Translations under genes and position numbers: made by a program
Assembly: GCA_023139255.1 (NCBI GenBank)
Contig: JAGLNY010000222.1
Span: forward strand, 1 to 6,963
DNA length: 6,963 bases
Direction: 5' to 3'
From: Spirochaetales bacterium
GTDB lineage: Bacteria; Spirochaetota; Spirochaetia; JABMQR01
Notes under the pieces: generated by a model
What the model was told of the DNA's origin: nothing
Database searches by the model: none
What the model saw: the letters and a program-made list of their open reading frames with translations, nothing else
Shown here: positions 5,620 through 6,963 of the stretch, in pieces
Layout of the letters: each line of letters opens with the position of its first letter
How positions within the stretch are numbered: the stretch's first letter is position 1

Positions 5620-6852
5620 ATGAATACCATACGCCTGGCAATTATTGGAGTCGGAAACCGCGGAAAACACATGGCAGACCTGGCTGTTCACCGGGAATGG
5701 CCTGTTGAAATTGCTGCTCTTGTTGATACGCGTGTTTCAGCCCTGCGGAGTGGTGGGAAACTGTTTGGTATTGGAAAAAACCGGCAATTTACCGATTACA
5801 GGGAGCTTTTAAAGCATCCCGGTGACTATGATGCCGGGATTATAGCCACAGATGTTTATACACACAAAGAAATTGCCTGTGATTTTATAGAAGCAGGCAT
5901 CCCGATTTTTCTCGAAAAACCGATTACCCGTACAATAGATGAGGCAGCTTCTGTGTTTAAAGCTGTGCAGGCTTCCAAAGCTTCCGGGATTCCGGTTATG
6001 GTAGGGTTTAACCTGCGCTATGCACCGTTCTACAGGCATCTTAAAAAGCTGGTGAGCTCGGGCGCTGTGGGAGAGCTTATTTCCATCGAGTGGAAGGAGA
6101 TCCTTTCACCCGCGGCATGGGCAGACGGCTACTGCAGGGCTTCGTGGTACAGCAAACAGGATTATGTGGGTGGATGGCTTTTAGAAAAATCATGCCACGA
6201 TATAGACCAGATCAACTGGCTGGCAGGATCACCATGTGCCCGTGTGGCTTCATTCGGGTCGCGAAATCACTTTTTGCCGCGTAAGGATTTACCTATGAGG
6301 TGTACAGACGGGTGCCCGGAGGAACCGGGATGTTATTTTTCCTGTTTTAAGCTTCACCCGGACGGTCCTGTGCGGGAGGGGCCGAATAAGCTGCCTGATT
6401 ATATTCCTGATAACAGGTGGGATTTGTGTGTGTACAACTGCGGATCTGACCTTATGGATCGCCAGGCAGCCATTTTAGAGTATGAAAATGGGGTTACTGC
6501 CGCGTTCAGCATTCTGCCCTTGGGCAACCACTGGGAAAGGAAGATGCGGATCTGCGGTACAAAAGCAAACATATGCGGTTCTGATTTTCTGGGAGAAATC
6601 CACATTATTCCTCACAATAGTGATACACCTGTTATAGCTGACCCGCCAAAAGCGGAAGGCGGGCATGGCGGCGCCGATCCGTCAGTCATGGATGCTTTTT
6701 TGCATCTTCTGTCCGATCCATACTTCTCTCCTGATGTTACAATTGAGGATGGGCTGGAATCAATGTTAGCTGCAGGGGGAATTGAGCTTGCCCGTGAAAA
6801 AAGAAGCGTTGTTGAGCTTGGGCCGCTGCGAAAAAAGGCATACGGAAAATGA
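5620..6852 (+). CDS. Long Gfo/Idh/MocA-family oxidoreductase with cysteine cluster (Gfo-2)
   Basis: A 410-residue NAD(P)-dependent sugar/cyclitol dehydrogenase, about 70 residues longer than Gfo-1. The Rossmann domain has GVGNRG at 10-15 and D36 after strand two (LVD), favouring NAD(H). EKP is at 99-101 with K100. FNLRYAPF at 130-137 corresponds to the F-x-x-R segment of Gfo-1. The catalytic helix reads LLEKSCHDIDQINWL, with E189, H193 and D196; E189 is four residues before the histidine, where Gfo-1 has F174. The extra length includes an insert with C228, C232, C238 and C242, followed by C270 and C274 (CVYNC). A similar Cys-rich segment (C-x-x-x-C-x5-C then an aromatic-Ser) is a recurring feature of one large Gfo/Idh subgroup as I remember it; its role is unclear and a metal site is possible. 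The gene is richer in G+C (6061-6120 has 35 of 60) than Gfo-1. It ends in an ATGA overlap with the next gene. Substrate unknown. Confidence 0.94.
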   Translation: MNTIRLAIIGVGNRGKHMADLAVHREWPVEIAALVDTRVSALRSGGKLFGIGKNRQFTDYRELLKHPGDYDAGIIATDVYTHKEIACDFIEAGIPIFLEKPITRTIDEAASVFKAVQASKASGIPVMVGFNLRYAPFYRHLKKLVSSGAVGELISIEWKEILSPAAWADGYCRASWYSKQDYVGGWLLEKSCHDIDQINWLAGSPCARVASFGSRNHFLPRKDLPMRCTDGCPEEPGCYFSCFKLHPDGPVREGPNKLPDYIPDNRWDLCVYNCGSDLMDRQAAILEYENGVTAAFSILPLGNHWERKMRICGTKANICGSDFLGEIHIIPHNSDTPVIADPPKAEGGHGGADPSVMDAFLHLLSDPYFSPDVTIEDGLESMLAAGGIELAREKRSVVELGPLRKKAYGK

Positions 6853-6963
6853 AACGATTTAACTTTAGTATCGATCTGGATTATTCCTTCTTTTATCCTG
6901 ATCTTGGCGGGGCATGGAAAAAAGCATACGAGCGGGCAAGCGACTGGCTGCTGGATTACCTTG
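6849..6963 (+). CDS. Unrecognised protein, 3'-truncated (38 codons visible)
   Basis: An open frame starts at ATG 6849, overlapping the Gfo-2 stop as ATGA, and runs to the right edge without a stop. The same 4-base overlap occurs at two other junctions here, which supports it as a real, translationally coupled gene. Its own ribosome-binding site is weak: only AAAAGG at 6833-6838, ten bases upstream. The start reads MKRFNFSIDLDYSFFYPDLG, followed by a charged, apparently helical stretch ending in WLLDYL. There is no signal peptide or membrane segment, so a cytoplasmic protein is likely. I do not recognise the family. The context suggests another carbohydrate-processing enzyme, for example a hydrolase, lyase or epimerase, but the visible residues do not show which. 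Confidence 0.7.
   Translation, partial: MKRFNFSIDLDYSFFYPDLGGAWKKAYERASDWLLDYL

Noticed and set aside
6642..6663. G+C-rich hairpin, CCCGCC / GGCGGG, with a 10-base loop.
   Set aside because: It is inside the Gfo-2 reading frame with no run of T after it; probably chance pairing in coding DNA.

Overview
This window is one compact stretch of a bacterial carbohydrate-catabolism operon. All eight reading frames are on the + strand. Three junctions are 4-base ATGA overlaps and the other gaps are 4 to 20 bases, so there is no room for an internal promoter or terminator. Ribosome-binding sites are strong and Gram-positive-like (GGAGG, AGGTGAT, AGGAGGA), two genes start with GTG, AGG/AGA arginine and ATA isoleucine codons are common, and base composition is moderate to AT-rich. 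This fits an anaerobic Firmicute or a similar fermentative bacterium, but the sequence does not fix the taxon.

Layout: (1) 2-775, C-terminal part of a PfkB/ribokinase-family sugar kinase cut by the left edge; (2) 772-1794, zinc-dependent medium-chain dehydrogenase (MDR-1); (3) 1791-2471, small TalC-type transaldolase; (4) 2476-3528, MDR-2; (5) 3549-4571, Gfo/Idh/MocA oxidoreductase (Gfo-1), GTG start; (6) 4584-5603, MDR-3, GTG start, a paralogue of MDR-1; (7) 5620-6852, long Gfo/Idh/MocA oxidoreductase with a cysteine cluster (Gfo-2); (8) 6849-6963, first 38 codons of an unrecognised protein cut by the right edge.

Working model (inference): five NAD(P)-dependent polyol/sugar dehydrogenases of two unrelated folds alternate (MDR, Gfo, MDR, Gfo, after an earlier MDR) beside one kinase and one Schiff-base aldolase/transaldolase. 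This suggests that a polyol, cyclitol or unusual glycoside is oxidised or epimerised through keto intermediates, phosphorylated, then cleaved or transferred as a three-carbon ketol unit into central metabolism. Two characterised systems use comparable enzyme pairings: the Thermotoga maritima inositol route, which combines a Gfo/Idh enzyme with a zinc MDR, and the E. coli ycj cluster, in which a Gfo/Idh and an MDR enzyme act on 3-keto-glycosides. The gene set here matches neither exactly. The substrate cannot be named from the window, and no transporter, regulator, isomerase or hydrolase is visible.

The points most worth a second look are the mixed active site of the transaldolase, the apparent cofactor switch between MDR-1 and MDR-3, the missing acidic residue in the Gfo-1 catalytic motif, the cysteine cluster in Gfo-2, and the unrecognised eighth gene.
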